Below, in pieces: positions 39,960 through 51,644 of a stretch of 64,000 nt of DNA. The stretch is taken from positions 135,334,694-135,398,693 of the forward strand of contig OY992540.1 of the NCBI GenBank assembly GCA_963921195.1. Reading direction: 5' to 3'. This DNA is from Pegoplata infirma. Lineage: Eukaryota > Arthropoda > Insecta > Diptera > Anthomyiidae. The notes beneath the pieces were generated by a model, which was not told the DNA's origin, did not search any database, and saw nothing but the letters and a program-made list of their open reading frames with translations. Positions within the stretch are counted from its first letter, which is position 1. Each line of letters opens with the position of its first letter. A program made the translations under genes and the position numbers.

Positions 39960-40880
39960 ACGATCCAATATGACTAATTTTTTTTTTTTGATTTACATAC
40001 ATACCAATTGTGGCACATAAAGTGGACCATTTCGGGTATCAAAACAGTTTGAGGCTTAATTGTAACTTTTTTTGTGTAAGGAATGATTTTAAAAAAGTTT
40101 TGCCTCTCTTTCGGTTTAAATTTCAAACTTTTTCTATAGGAAAAATTTGACCTACAAAAAAGTCTCAAATTCATAGAGACTTTTTTGAGGGTCTTTATGA
40201 ATAATAATTGAAATTGAAATTTTAAATAAATTGTTAAAACAGTAAACATAACGTATGAGTAATATTTTTTCATATTTATAATATCACTCATACGCATCGG
40301 GTTCGCAAATGGGCAAGTCCAATGGAAATTTAATTTGCCGTAACCAATTTTCAAAAAAAACTGTTACTTTAAATAAAAATTTTCTACAATTTTTTTTACG
40401 TTAAAAATAATTTATATCACTAAAAAAAGTTTTGGGAATTGTGGATAGTATTTTTACTTTTTTCTTTCTTGAAAGGGTAAGAGCCCAGTAGATCAATATT
40501 TTTATGTATGACAAAAAATAGCTTACGATTTTCAACGTCTGTTCAAATTTTTATTCTACTAGGCCTTAAATTTTTGCGGTACAAATTTGAGGCCAACTTT
40601 TTTGAAATCATTGCTTACATAAAAAGTTATAATTAAGCCTAGGTATATAAACTAAAAAAAATTAGTCATATTGGATCATAACTAAAAAGTGGACCATTTC
40701 GGAAAAAGTGGACCATTTCGGATATAAAGGCTTCGAGACTTAATTATTACTTTTTATGTAAGCAATGATTTTAAAAAATTTGTGGCTCTCTTTCGTTTTA
40801 AATTTGAAACTTTTTCTATAGGAAAAATTTGACCTACAAAAAAAGTCCATAGAAATTTTTCCTTAATAAAAATTCTTAGA
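39960..40880. repeat. Direct and inverted repeat cluster (GTGGACCATTTCGG)
   Basis: Blocks 39960-40190 and 40650-40880 are direct repeats (AAAGTGGACCATTTCGG, GAGGCTTAATTGTAAC or GAGACTTAATTATTAC, GGAAAAATTTGACCTAC). Between them, 40590-40650 is an inverted piece of the same block. 40200-40580 recurs inverted at 44380-44790. I could not resolve single-element boundaries. The 126-codon minus ORF at 39974-40354 runs across the repeats and is not a gene. Confidence 0.5.
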
Positions 40881-41060
40881 TTCCATGACATTTTTCGTTT
40901 CGAAAAAGTTTCAGATTCTAAGAAATAATAATCGAATTCATAGAAATTTTTCCTACATAAAAATTCTCAGAAAAAAAATCTCAGATTCTGAGACATTTTT
41001 CGTATAGAAAAAGTCTCAACTTCTGAGATATTTTTAGTATAAAAAAATTGTCAGACTCTG
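40840..41060. repeat. 35-bp-type minisatellite, diverged
   Basis: Irregular copies of TCTCAGATTCTGAGACATTT, TTTCGTATAGAAAAAGTCTC and related blocks, as at 30760-31240. Confidence 0.55.
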
Positions 41061-41089
41061 ATACTAATTTTGCATTTTTGGAAAATAAA

Positions 41090-41648
41090 AAAAAAGTAAA
41101 AAAGATAAATTCGGCCTTGCCGAATGTAGTGATACCCTCCACAATTTCAAAAAGATTATTGGAAAAAACTTTTTTTTTTTTAAACGAAATTACTTTTGAA
41201 AAAAAATTTTTTTTTTGAAAAAAACTTCCGCGATATTTTGTCAAAAAATATGTTCGTACTTGTTTAAATACCATTTGGTGTTCAATTATGTTAAAATATG
41301 TCAACCAGCAGCCGAAATAAAGCATTTTGTATTTTAAGGTTATGTTGAATGCACTAACATTTTTGAGGTGTCCTTACATTTTTGTTGATAACTTTTGAAC
41401 CGCTGAACCGATATCGCTCAAATGCAATTCCAAACTTTTAGGGAGAACTTTCAATAATTAAGTTACGTTTCAGTCATCTATGTGTAATATTTTGGCCGTC
41501 ATCACCATTTCCACAGACAGACAGACGGACATCGCTGGAATGTCTTAAAATGCATCGGGGATCATGAATATATATACTTTATTGGGTCCCAGACCGATAT
41601 TTCGATGAGTTACAAACGGAATGACAAACTTATATATACCCTCTATCA
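41090..41648 (-). mobile_element. mini-me-like element, copy 3
   Basis: On the minus strand it starts ATAGAGGGTATATATAAG, then GTCATTCCGTTTGTAACTCA, TCGAAATATCGGTCTGG, GTCCGTCTGTCTGTCTG. It ends GTGGAGGGTATCACTACATT and the hairpin TTCGGCAAGGCCGAA (41111-41125), followed by a T-rich tail. The best-preserved full copy in the window. Confidence 0.75.
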
Positions 41649-41649
41649 C

Positions 41650-42905
41650 TAACAGGGAAGGTATTTCACAGGGCACCCACCGATTGTCCTGAAACTTACA
41701 TATAGGAAAGAGGGGAGCAAAGTAAGAGTTACCTTTTTTTATAGCTGCCTAATCTCACTTTTAGCGGGTCAAAGGGGACGAGGAAAACGAGGTTTTTTTG
41801 AGAATTTCTTCTATTTCTTCAAAAGAAACTATATGAACACTTTATACAAAACGAAAGGTTTTCGGTCGTGTCCAAATTCGGCTTCGTTAACCCATTTCGA
41901 TCCTATGTTCGATTTTTCGAACAGTAAAGAACACCTTTTTCAAAAAAATATTTATGTATGAAAGAGATTAAATTTCGGGTAAATATGGTTACGAGTGTTA
42001 AGTCTCATCTTTCTGCAATTAAAAAAAATATATCCCCCCTTGACCACCGAAATTTATATGTCCATGAAATGCAATGCAAACCAGCACAGAAATTGTTTCA
42101 AGCAAAAACGAAAATTTTGCATTTTTTGATTTTCGGCTTTTAATTTTATACCCTCCAACCACAGTATGGGGTATACTCACTTTGTCATTCCGTTTGTAAC
42201 GCATCGAAATATCGGTCGGGGACCCCATAAATTATATATATTATTGATCCATGATCGACTCTAAGACATTCTGTGAATGTCCGTTCGTCCGTTCGTCCGT
42301 CAGTCTGTCAGTAGATGGCACGATGTGGTCCAAAATAAAACAGCTAGCCTCCACGAATATGTCCTGTGGTCCTAGGCAGGTTAAGTTCGTAAATGGGCAA
42401 AATCGGACCAGGGGCAATAGAGTTCCCCCTTGACGAACTAAACCAACCTCTGAAAAATACGATTTTTTTTTACGTGTTTTTTTATATATTTGTTAAACAA
42501 ATGAAACAAATTTATGCAAGAAGAAGTTCAGAGTACTGCACTAGGACTGGGGGGACTAAAAAATTTTTGCTTTTTTTTGACTACCCACCCCCCCCCCTTT
42601 TTAGGGCGTGGATATAAAAAATAGTTTAAATAATGATAAAATTGTATAACTTTAGTACAAAAAGCATAATAAAAATGTGTAGTCGTTGGGGTAGTTTATA
42701 TGGAGATGTATATACGTACGACCGCCAAAATCATATATAATAATTTCTATCAAAATTAAGTTGACCCGTTTTTTTTCGTTTGACGAAATTATACGGATTT
42801 TCCCGAAAGCCCTTATTTTTCATAAGGTGGCAACCATTTTTTAAATTTGAGATTGGGCAGCTAAAAAAAAACAGGTAACTCTTATTTTTTTCCCTCATTC
42901 CCATA
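41650..42905. mobile_element. TIR element copy B (CAGGGCACCCACCGATTGT), with mini-me inside
   Basis: Left end 41655-41760 (CAGGGCACCCACCGATTGTC, AAGAGTTACCTTTTTTTATA, AGCTGCCTAATCTCA). Right end 42850-42905 (GATTGGGCAGCT, CAGGTAACTCTTATTTT, CTCATTCCCATAT). The interior block 42680-42790 is the uninterrupted equivalent of DNA around foldback 2 in copy A, inverted. It contains mini-me copy 4 and a C-rich run CCCACCCCCCCCCC near 42585. Non-coding. Confidence 0.6.
42145..42520 (+). mobile_element. mini-me-like element, copy 4
   Basis: TATACCCTCCAACCACAG, GTCATTCCGTTTGTAACGCA, CGAAATATCGGTCGGGGACC, GTCCGTTCGTCCGTTCGTCC (42280-42299), then AGGTTAAGTTCGTAAATGGG. Same subfamily as copy 2. The + ORFs at 42251 and 42393 are frames across it. 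Confidence 0.7.
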
Positions 42906-43408
42906 TATTTGCAAAAAAATGGCGTTTTTCTATGGTCAAGGGACTAAAAAGCTCAACGTTTTTTTATCCTTGAAAAAACTTTCATATAAAACCAATTTAA
43001 GCCAAATCCGACAAAGTTTTGATCAAAGTTTTGTTTTTTTTAGAAATTTTTCACCAAAAACTTTAAACTTTGATCAATGGGTGACATTGGTTAAAATGGT
43101 ATGATTTCTTTCACACTAATTTTAAATTAGTTTCAATCATTATGAAACATTCAATAAAAAAAATCTTAGTTTTTTTTTTTTAAATTCTTGTAGAAAAAAT
43201 CAAGAATTTTGTAAATTTTTTGAAAAATTTGAAAATGGCAATACCCCGAAAACAGCTTGACTGATTTCAGAATTTTTTTTATTCGTATTGATTTTGCCAA
43301 AATTAATTAAAGTAATGTAATTAAAGATTTTTTTTTGTTTTTTAGTTTTTAAAAAATTCAAAATTTTGGTGGAAATTTTCTAAAAACCCAAAACTTTGAT
43401 CTGTGGGC
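42906..43408. other. AT-rich DNA interrupted by a LINE fragment
   Basis: Repeated AACTTTGATCNNTGGG motifs (43067, 43391, 43842) and CTCGAAAACCG-like blocks on both sides of the LINE fragment show it entered a repetitive element. No gene. Confidence 0.4.
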
Positions 43409-43845
43409 TTACGAGAAGGGAATACTAACTGGTCACTGTCTCATAGGCATTCATGCTTAGAATATTAGACTTGTCCCAGATGCCAGTTGTAAAAGATGCG
43501 CCTCACCAGGAGTGGATTAAACGATAGAACACATACTTTGTCACTGTCCAGCGCACATTGGTTCCAAATCAAAATCTAGCTGGACAGAAGTCCAAAAATT
43601 AGTGTCCTTAAAATTGGAAATTAATAGTGCTAGGGGCAAGCTAAGGGTGTGTTCTGATCAAAATAATAACCATTTTTTCGAATTAGGTCTTTAACTTTGT
43701 TAAATATGCAAATGAAATAACATTTTTGGCAAGGAGTCGCCGATCGATTGGAATGGATCTTAGAATATTAAAGAGATTCGCAATGACTTTGAACATGTTT
43801 AAACACATTTTGTGGTATCGCTACCACACCTGACCTAACCTAACC
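43409..43845 (+). pseudogene. LINE 3' fragment with CCTAACCTAACC tail
   Basis: Encodes the C-terminal zinc region of a LINE polyprotein: LTGHCLIGIHA, a stop, then NIRLVPDASCKRC, a stop, then TIEHILCHCPAH. This is the C..C...H...C arrangement also seen in the LINE at 17114. It ends in CCTGACCTAACCTAACC. It is flanked by a 13-bp duplication TTGATCTRTGGGC at 43396-43408 and 43846-43858 with one mismatch. Heavily 5'-truncated and dead. Confidence 0.8.
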
Positions 43846-43858
43846 TTGATCTATGGGC

Positions 43859-44379
43859 GCCACAGATCAAAACAATTTGATATCGAAAATTAGTTTCAAT
43901 CGCTATGAAACATTTAATGTTTAATATGTTGAGGTTTTTTTTTTTTTTGAAAAAAATTCTCGAACGTAGAACAAAAACACCAGTTTGGGAAATTTTATGA
44001 CAAATTTCAAATGACAATATCTCGAAAACCGCTTTACCGATATACATTTTAATACGTTTAACAACACTTCGTAATCTTCATACAAAAATTAATAAAAGCA
44101 ATGTATCACAAGATTTTTTAATTTTTAAAAAATTAAAAATGTTGGTGTAAATTTTTTAAAAACCAAAAATTTTGAATTATGGGATCAAAATTATGTGATT
44201 TCGCTCAAATCAAATTGCAATATCTCGAAATCCGTTATACCATATTTTAAAACTGTATTGATATTCATTTAAACATGGCAAAACATATTTAAAAAAAATA
44301 GTTTTTCTTAAATATTCAAAAACCTTATATTTTGATGGCCGGGAGCTGCCACGGCTTAATTTATTCCGATCGGCTTCAA
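43859..44379. other. AT-rich repetitive DNA
   Basis: Continuation of the element that received the LINE fragment. It has TATCTCGAAAACCGC and TATCTCGAAATCCG blocks at about 44020 and 44220. No gene. Confidence 0.35.
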
Positions 44380-44790
44380 ATTTATACCGCAAAAATTTAA
44401 GGCCTAGTAGAATAAAAATTTGAACAGACGTTGAAAATCGTAGGCCATTTTTTTCCCATACATAAAAATATCAATCTACTGGGCTCTTACCCTTTCAAGA
44501 AAAATAAGTAAAAATACCATCCACAATACGTTTTTTTTTATTAATTATTATATGAATTATTTTTTAGTGATATGAATTATTTTTAACGAAAAAAAAAAAT
44601 TTTAGAAAAATTTTATTTAATGTAAACAGCATTTTTTTGAAAATTGGTTATCGGCAAATTAAATTTCAATTGGACTTGCTCATTTGCAAACCTGATGCGT
44701 ATGAGTGATATTATTAATATTAAACAAATATTACTCATACGTTATGTTTACTGTTTTAACCATTTATTTAAAATTTCAATTTATTAATTG
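44380..44790 (-). repeat. Inverted copy of the 40200-40580 block
   Basis: CTAGTAGAATAAAAATTTGA, CAGACGTTGAAAATCGTA, CTACTGGGCTCTTACCCTTT and GCGTATGAGTGATATTA are the reverse complements of sequence at 40570, 40530, 40490 and 40270. The two copies are about 3.8 kb apart. Confidence 0.7.
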
Positions 44791-45005
44791 CTGGTTTTTA
44801 CCAATGGTGCCCAAACACTAATTAGATCGACGAAGATGATTCGGCTTAGTACACGTACACAATCGGAACGACAACGAAACTAACAACAGAGAGCGTACCG
44901 ATCACTGGTTTATATAGACAAAGTTAAATAATAACAAATTAATTGTCAAATTTTGGTCGAGTTAAATTTTGAATGGAATTGTCAATAAAATTGTAATGTG
45001 TATAG
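44791..45005. other. Spacer
   Basis: Slightly less AT-rich (44815-44910) than the surroundings, without ORF or repeat match. Ends with the left duplication copy of the hAT-type foldback (44998-45005). Confidence 0.35.
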
Positions 45006-46281
45006 TAAAGGTGTCCTAACGACTAAGGTAATTTTTCAAAATCACTTTTTAATACGTGGTAGGGTCCTAAATTGTAGTTTTGTATCTAAAAATGAGTGAG
45101 CCAAAATTTTGAGACAATCGGATAAAAATAACTCGTGCCGAAAATGGATTGAAGTTTTGGGACACTCTTATCTGATGAAAAAACAAGTTTTTTCTACTTT
45201 TTTGAAAAATATTGGTATATGCTATTTTCCAAAAAGCTTAAAGAAATTCAAATTGGATGAAAAATAAGCATTTTACGCATACATGCCCCAGACCATTGCA
45301 TGGTTTTTAAAGCCAAAATTTTGAAAATTTTCAAAATTTTTAGGCAAAAAAATAAAAAAAATTAAATTTTACTTTATAATTATATTAAATACATGTTATA
45401 GATAAAAACTAACAGATATGGTAGTCTAACTTTTTTTTTCATTTGGCGTGGGTAGTGATATAATTTCCGCGGACTCCAAAGAAAATGAGGTTTTCAAAAA
45501 TAATTTAGCAAATATGGGAAAAAATTTTCTGTATTGTATTATACGAAGTGAAATACATAAATTCTGTAAATTTTTTGAGAATTCGGGCATCTTTAACCCC
45601 TTTTCGTCGAGGTTAAATGACAAATTTGAGACGTTATACATTTCTATAATACAAAATATCTGCATATATCCGATTTCTCAAAAGTTACAGAATTTACGTT
45701 TTACACTTCGATCCGCACAATAGAGCACAAATTTTCAAAAATTTGCTTAATTATTGTAGAAAAACGCATTTTATTTGGAATCCGCGAAAATTTTATCACT
45801 ACCCGCGCCAAATAAAAAAAAGCTTGACTACCATATCTGCTATTTTTAATTTTAAACATGTTTTCAATTTGATCATAAAGTAAAATTAAATTTTTACTAT
45901 TTTTTTGCCTAAAAATTTTGAAAATTTTGAAATTCTGGCTCTAAAAACCATACAATGGTCTGGGGCATGTATGCGTAAAATTATTATTTTTTATCCGATT
46001 TTAATTTTATTAGTCGTTTTGAAAAGGTAATTTAGTACCATTTTCATATTATTTCACAAAAAATTTAACAAAAAATATCAAATACCAATGTTTTCCAAAA
46101 ACTAGAAAAAACGAGTTTTTCGTTCTTATAAGAATGTCCCAAAACTTCAATCCATTTTCGGCACGAGTTATTTTTAGCCGATTGTCCCCAAATTTTGGCT
46201 CACTCATTTTTAGATACTAAAGAACAATATAGGACCCTACCAGGTATAAAAAGGTGATTTTCGTTTTTAAGGACATCTCTA
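45006..46281. mobile_element. hAT-type foldback element
   Basis: The left end TAAAGGTGTCC and right end, reverse-complemented TAGAGATGTCC, are flanked by a perfect 8-bp duplication GTGTATAG at 44998-45005 and 46282-46289. The arms of about 640 bp mirror each other up to a centre near 45640: GGTAGGGTCCTA at 45058 and TAGGACCCTACC at 46231; AATGGATTGAAGTTTTGGGA at 45143 and its mirror at 46136. The two opposed ORFs (45426-45665 minus, 45448-45723 plus) cover the centre and are chance. No transposase. Confidence 0.8.
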
Positions 46282-47400
46282 GTGTATAGTGAATTAAATT
46301 GTGAATTGAATTCTGAATTTAACTGATATTTTTGAATTTAATATGCTGTCATTAAAAGTCGTTAGAAGTTTGAAAAATTTAATTTTTAAAAGATAGACAG
46401 ACAGACGGACGGACTGTCTGTAGCTTTCATTAAAAAAAATTAGCCGTGGGACACGTAGAGACAATTTTTTTCTATTCTCTTAAAGTTTAATATAAGAAAA
46501 AAAAATGTTTTGGTGATTTTTGAAAAATTCTTTCAAAAAAAAAACTGGAAAGCTCTGTTTAAAAGGGTAAGCTATATTCATTAGTTCCTACCCTCTTGTT
46601 GTAGGAATTTACGTGTTGAAAAAAAAAAACATAACACTCTTTGAAAGACATTCTTAGGCCACTAGAATGTTTTAAAAAGTTATTTTGCAATTCGCCAAAA
46701 TTTTTACACAAAAAAAAAAATTTAAAACTTTAAATCAATTTTTTACCCACAAAAAAAAAAATAACGAACGTAGGGTGCACAGTAGGGTGGTTCATAAAAA
46801 CTAGAGTTGAATTTTTGTATGGGTCACCCGGAATATATTTATATTAAGCACCATGAGAAAATAACACGTGTTTTTTTGAGAATTTAGGGTTCGCTACCGG
46901 GCTTAAACATTGATCCTAAAAAAAAGTTCACACAATGAAAAAAAAAAAAATCGATTTTTATTTTTTTATTTTTATTATAATTTAGCTTCATTAGCTTATT
47001 AATAATAAAAAGTTTCATTTGGTCGGACAAGTATTTCAGTTCTAAAAGTGACCATGAAAAAAAAATTTAGGCTGGTTGGGGTCTTACTCTAAATTTTTTA
47101 GTTTTGATAAGCTTACGTAAAAGCGTTTTAGTTGCTCTTGATAGTATATTCTGCTTAAAAAACATTTATTTTTCTGAAACAACGTTCACTTGCGTCCAAA
47201 ACCAAAAATTTGATATTTTCAAAAAAAAAAAAAAACAATGAAAAAAAATTTTCAAATTTAACAGTTATATGCGACTTTTTCTTTAAAAAAAAAAATATTA
47301 AACGATGATGTCCAAACTAAGTATTTTATATATGAAAGCACTTCTAGAGATATCCTGTGTTAAAATTTGCAATAACTTTTATTTTTTGATTTTTATCATA
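46282..47400. other. Mixed AT-rich DNA with repeat fragments
   Basis: AGACAGACAGACGGACGGAC at 46396 is a mini-me-like GTCY remnant (minus). AGTAGGGTGGTTCATAAAA near 46782 resembles a MITE terminus, but no partner end was found. Many poly-A runs. No gene. Confidence 0.35.
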
Positions 47401-48133
47401 CCCAGCAAAACTTAGATTACCAAAAAAGGTATAAAATAAGGTATAGGATCTCTTATTTTATACATTGCAGCATTGATGATTTTAACAGGCGATGAGACTC
47501 AAAGTAATGCATTCACATTATCACAAAGAATACCAGTAAGGTATAAAATAAGTCATAAATTTATAACGAAGAATACGAGGAAGGTGTAAAATATATGATA
47601 TTTTATAGGTTACGAGAAATGAAATAATATAGCATACCAGAAGATAATATATAAGGTGTTACGAGTAGTGAAAAAGTAATTTTGTATTAAATTTACTCAC
47701 GTGATTGTAAGTGAGTGAAAGTAGATCAAATATGATCGTGAGTGTGTGTCGTTAGAAATTTCCTGTCGTGAGCCCATCTCTAGTTTAAACTTATGCATTT
47801 TTTTGTAAAATAATTATTTTTTATGTTATTGTAATGCATTATGCATCCAATTATAAATAATGCATTATTTCAAACTTTCAAATAATACATAATGTAACCA
47901 AATATAAGTCATCCATGATTTAATATTTAGAAATAACAAATATGAAATACATTTTTTCCAATAATCAAGCATTACGTAGCAAATTATTAGTAATGCATTA
48001 TTTTTCACTTGAAAATAATACGTTGTGGAACAAATGTTTGGTAAGACATCATAAAATAATGCTACAAATAAGTTATATGCATTACCTGGTAATGTGTTAT
48101 ATAATCACTACCCATTACCAAAGTTTTGCTGGG
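47401..48133. mobile_element. MITE with CCCAGCAAAACTT ends
   Basis: The left CCCAGCAAAACTTAGATTAC and right, reverse-complemented CCCAGCAAAACTTTGGTAAT, are matched termini. The left half has repeated GGTATAAAATAAG blocks and the right half repeated AATGCATTATT blocks. A hAT-type MITE remnant ending GAGCCCATCTCTAG (about 47690-47794) sits inside. A single related end occurs near 58335 (GCAAAAATTTTGCTGGGTA). Target duplication not clear. Confidence 0.55.
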
Positions 48134-48430
48134 TTATTGGAGTAAATAACTGTTATAACAGTTATTTTTAAAAAATCAATCAAAGTTTATCAACTTAAAT
48201 TAATTATTTATCAATACACACGAACGATCAATACACACGAACGAAAATTTTGCATGTGTTTTGTTATTGTAACAACAACAAAATATTGTTATCATTCGTC
48301 TTCTGTAAACTGGCACTTAGCTATAAGTAGGATTCTTTTGCATTCGTTTTTTTGAGTTTTATTTTAACAGCTCAAGTTTTTTAAGGCTCTAAGTGTTTTT
48401 GATAACAGTTATAAAAAATAATATAAAAGA
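48134..48430. other. Spacer, possibly unique
   Basis: Contains a tandem CAATACACACGAACGA pair (48212-48244) and AACAACAACAAAATATTG. No gene. Confidence 0.35.
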
Positions 48431-49105
48431 GTAACGTAACTGACTGACTGATTGACTGACTGACTCATCATCGCCCAGCCCAAACCGCTGAAGCTAGAGA
48501 CTTGAAATTTGGACTGTAGGTTCACCTCCCGGAATATAGATCCACTAAGGCTGGATTTTGCCAATGTTGATTCTAAGGGGGTAAAAAGGGTAAAAAACTG
48601 TACTTTTGGTACTTTAAATATCTCCTTAAATATTGGTCATAGAGATTTGAAATTTGGACTGTATGTTCACCTCCCGAAATATAGATCTATTAAGGCTGGA
48701 TTTTTGCCAATGTTGATTCTAAGGGGGTATAAAGGGTAAAAATCTGTGCTATTGGTACATTTTATATTTCCTTAAATAATGGTACTAGAAACTTGAAATT
48801 TGCAATGTCGGTTCACTTCTCGAAAAAAAGATCCACTAAGGCTGGGTTTTTGCCAATGATGATTCTACGGGGGTAAAATGGGTAAAAATGTGTACTCTTG
48901 GTACTTTTTATATCTCCTGAAATAATCGTCATAGAGACTTCAAATTTGGACTGTATGTTCACTTCCCGTATTATAGATCCAATAAGGCGAGATTTTGGAC
49001 AATGATGATTCTAAGGGTACCCCCTTAGAAAAGGGTAAAAACTGTACTTTTAGTACCTTTTATATTTCCTTAAATAATGGTACAAGAAACTTGAAATTTG
49101 CAATG
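48431..49105. repeat. ~147-bp tandem repeat family, left block
   Basis: Opens with TGACTGACTGATTGACTGAC and CATCATCGCCCAGCCCAAAC. Units follow with GACTTGAAATTTGGACTGTA, GGTTCACCTCCCGGAATATA, GATCCACTAAGGCTGG, CCAATGTTGATTCTAAGGGG and TACTTTTGGTACTTT at about 48505, 48653, 48797 and 48945. The same head and units are at 61187-62160. The head resembles the 5' end of Helitron-like repeats, but no CTAG terminus was found. The array is split by the Transib-like element and resumes at 50510. Confidence 0.7.
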
Positions 49106-50509
49106 CACATTGGGGCAAACATATACGATTCTTGGCATTAAATAAACCGCTTATTTTTAATAAGAGTGTGTGGTACCGTTGTAAAGGGGACAAACTGTAG
49201 ATCATATTTGAATTATAAAATTTCATGGTTACCTTGCAAAATTCTGAAATTTTTGCAATATTATGTTCATTTAATATATTTTTTTGTTTTTAAAATCTTT
49301 AATTACTTTAAAAAAAAAACAAACTCAATTGGAATAATAAAATACATATACTTTCTGGTTTCTGTAAGAGTTTGCAAAAAAAAAAAATGCAAAACAAATA
49401 TCAAAAACTACAATTCAGAAACAATAAAAACTATTTTTTTCAAGTGTGTATGAAACCATTTTTTTCGATTTTGCGAAAACAATGCAAAAAATAAATTCAA
49501 ATGGATACGATTAAAATATGTGAGTTGAAAATTTAGTGTGAAACCACTCATATATAAATCCCTCTAACTTATTATTTTTTAAGATTATCAAAATAGTAAC
49601 TTCGATATTGATATGAATAAAATTTGTTGATTGGAAATTGAGTGTGAAACCACGCATATAAAATCGCCAAATAGTATTTATTTTTTAAGAATATCGAAAA
49701 AGTAACTTCAAGATTGATAATCGAAGGAGTAAGGTCGGAATAAATACGAATAAAGTTCTTAAGTTGGACATTTAGTGTGGAACCACTCATATATTTGAAA
49801 AAAATTTGTGAGCTGGAAACTTAGTGCGGAACCCCTTGTATAAAATCGCTTAATCCTCCTTTGTTGCTTATTTTCTTATATATCGAAATTTGTAAGATTT
49901 CTAATTAAATTCTATAAATTCTATAACACTTAATATTTTTATTTTTTTCGATTTTAGAGGGTTTTTAAAACCGCGATAACATGGCCTAGAGGCAAATTAA
50001 GGCAACCGTTTTACTTGGAATCTTGTTGTATACATGTCGCTCTATATTCCACATATGAGTAGTATCAATTCAGTGCAATTCGCAGTATACTTTTATTCCT
50101 TTGAAATTATGAATTTTATTAATTTTTATTTTCTTAATAACCTATTTGAAAATCACCTAAAAGTATAACTTTTTTGCATTTGTTTATAGCTTTAGCGGTC
50201 TAAAAATGTTCTTAACATAATTCTTAATCATAAGGCATTCAAAAAATTTCGTATTGTGGACGTTTTATGTATCTTTAAGTGCACCAATCATTGCCTTCAA
50301 ATTGAAATTATTTTAATTTATTAATTTAACATATTTTTGCTTGACTTTGAACACTTCCTATAGGAAGGCCCTAAGCTAAAAATAAAAAATAAGTATGAGG
50401 TCATATGCAGAATTTTGTTGTCTTTCCATTGGTGCTACTCGTTTTTCAAAATTCGCGGTTTCAGTTTTTGACTTTTTGCCAAGGTCCCCCATATAGCTGC
50501 CCCAATGTG
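49106..50509. mobile_element. Transib-like TIR element
   Basis: The left end CACATTGGGGCAAACATATA and right end, reverse-complemented CACATTGGGGCAGCTATATG, are flanked by a 5-bp duplication CAATG (49101-49105, 50510-50514). Terminal CAC plus a 5-bp duplication fits Transib, by recognition only. The interior (1.4 kb) has no transposase. It has four diverged copies of TTGGAAATTTAGTGTGAAACCAC-like blocks at about 49522, 49630, 49762 and 49812. The 95-codon ORF at 49166 is low-complexity. Confidence 0.6.
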
Positions 50510-51560
50510 CAATGTAGGTTCACATCCCGGAAAAAAGATTCGCTAAGGTTGGGTTTTTGCTAATGTTGGTTCTACGGGGGTAAAATGGGTAAAAAAAATT
50601 ACTTTTGGTACTTTTTTTAATTGCTAAAATAAAGGTCATACAAACTTGAAATTTGGAATGTACCTTTTAGAAAAATTACCTTTTATTAAAAGTACCTTTT
50701 ATAAAAGGTACCTTTTATAAAAAGTACCTTTTATTAAAAGGTACTTTTATAAAAAGTACCTTTATAAAAAGTACATTTGGTAAAAAGTACCTTTTATAAA
50801 AAGTACCGAAAGTACACTTTTTGGTACATTTTTACTTCCTGAAATAATAATCATAGAAAATTTTTATATTTCCTGAAAAAAATGGTTCTAAAATCTTAAA
50901 ATTTGTAATGTAGGAAAATTTGGTAAAAAACATTCTGGGAAAAATACGTTTTGGGGGTAAAATGGCTAAAAATGTGTATTTTCGGTACTTTTGATATTTT
51001 CTGACGTAATGGTTCTAGAAGCTTAAAATTTGGAATGTAAAATCCTTTTTGTACTTTTAATATTTGCTGAAACAATGATACTAGAAAATTGAAAAATGGA
51101 ATGTAGGATTTCGGTGAAGAAAAAACATTCTGGAAGAGGTACTTTTTGGAAATTCCGTTGCTAACGGGGGTTAGAAAATGTACTTTTGGTAATTTTTTTT
51201 CTGTTCCTATAATATTGATCGTAGAAGCTTGAATTTTGGAATGTAGGGGCCTTCGGTGAAAAAAACAAATTCTGCTAAAGTATTTTAAAAAATTCCGTTT
51301 CTAGAGCTGGTAAAAAGTGTTTTTTGATACTCTTTATATTTCATGAAGTAATGATCCTAGGTACTGAAATTTTGAATTCTGGAAAAAGTTATTTTTGGAA
51401 ATTCCGTTTCATAGGGTCGCGACCGATCGTAAAAGGGATAAAAAAGTGCAAATTTTGTTATTTTTATATTTCTTGAAATAATGGTTCATAAACTTGATAT
51501 TTTAAATATAGGATCACCTAGCTCAAAAAATACAGTTTTTGGAAAATTTAATTTTAAGGG
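50510..51560. repeat. ~147-bp repeat family, right block, with 16-mer stretch
   Basis: Continues the family of 48431-49105 (GTTCACATCCCGGAAAAAAG, GGGGGTAAAATGGGTAAAAA). 50667-50812 holds about eight degenerate GTACCTTTTATAAAAA units ending AGTACCGAAAGTACACTTT, as at 63015-63040. It then decays to about 51560. Confidence 0.6.
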
Positions 51561-51644
51561 AAAAAGGTGGCAAATCGTTACATTTAGCTATCAACTATTA
51601 AACTAAAAGCCCCAGAAATAACACCCAAAAGAAGGACATATTTT

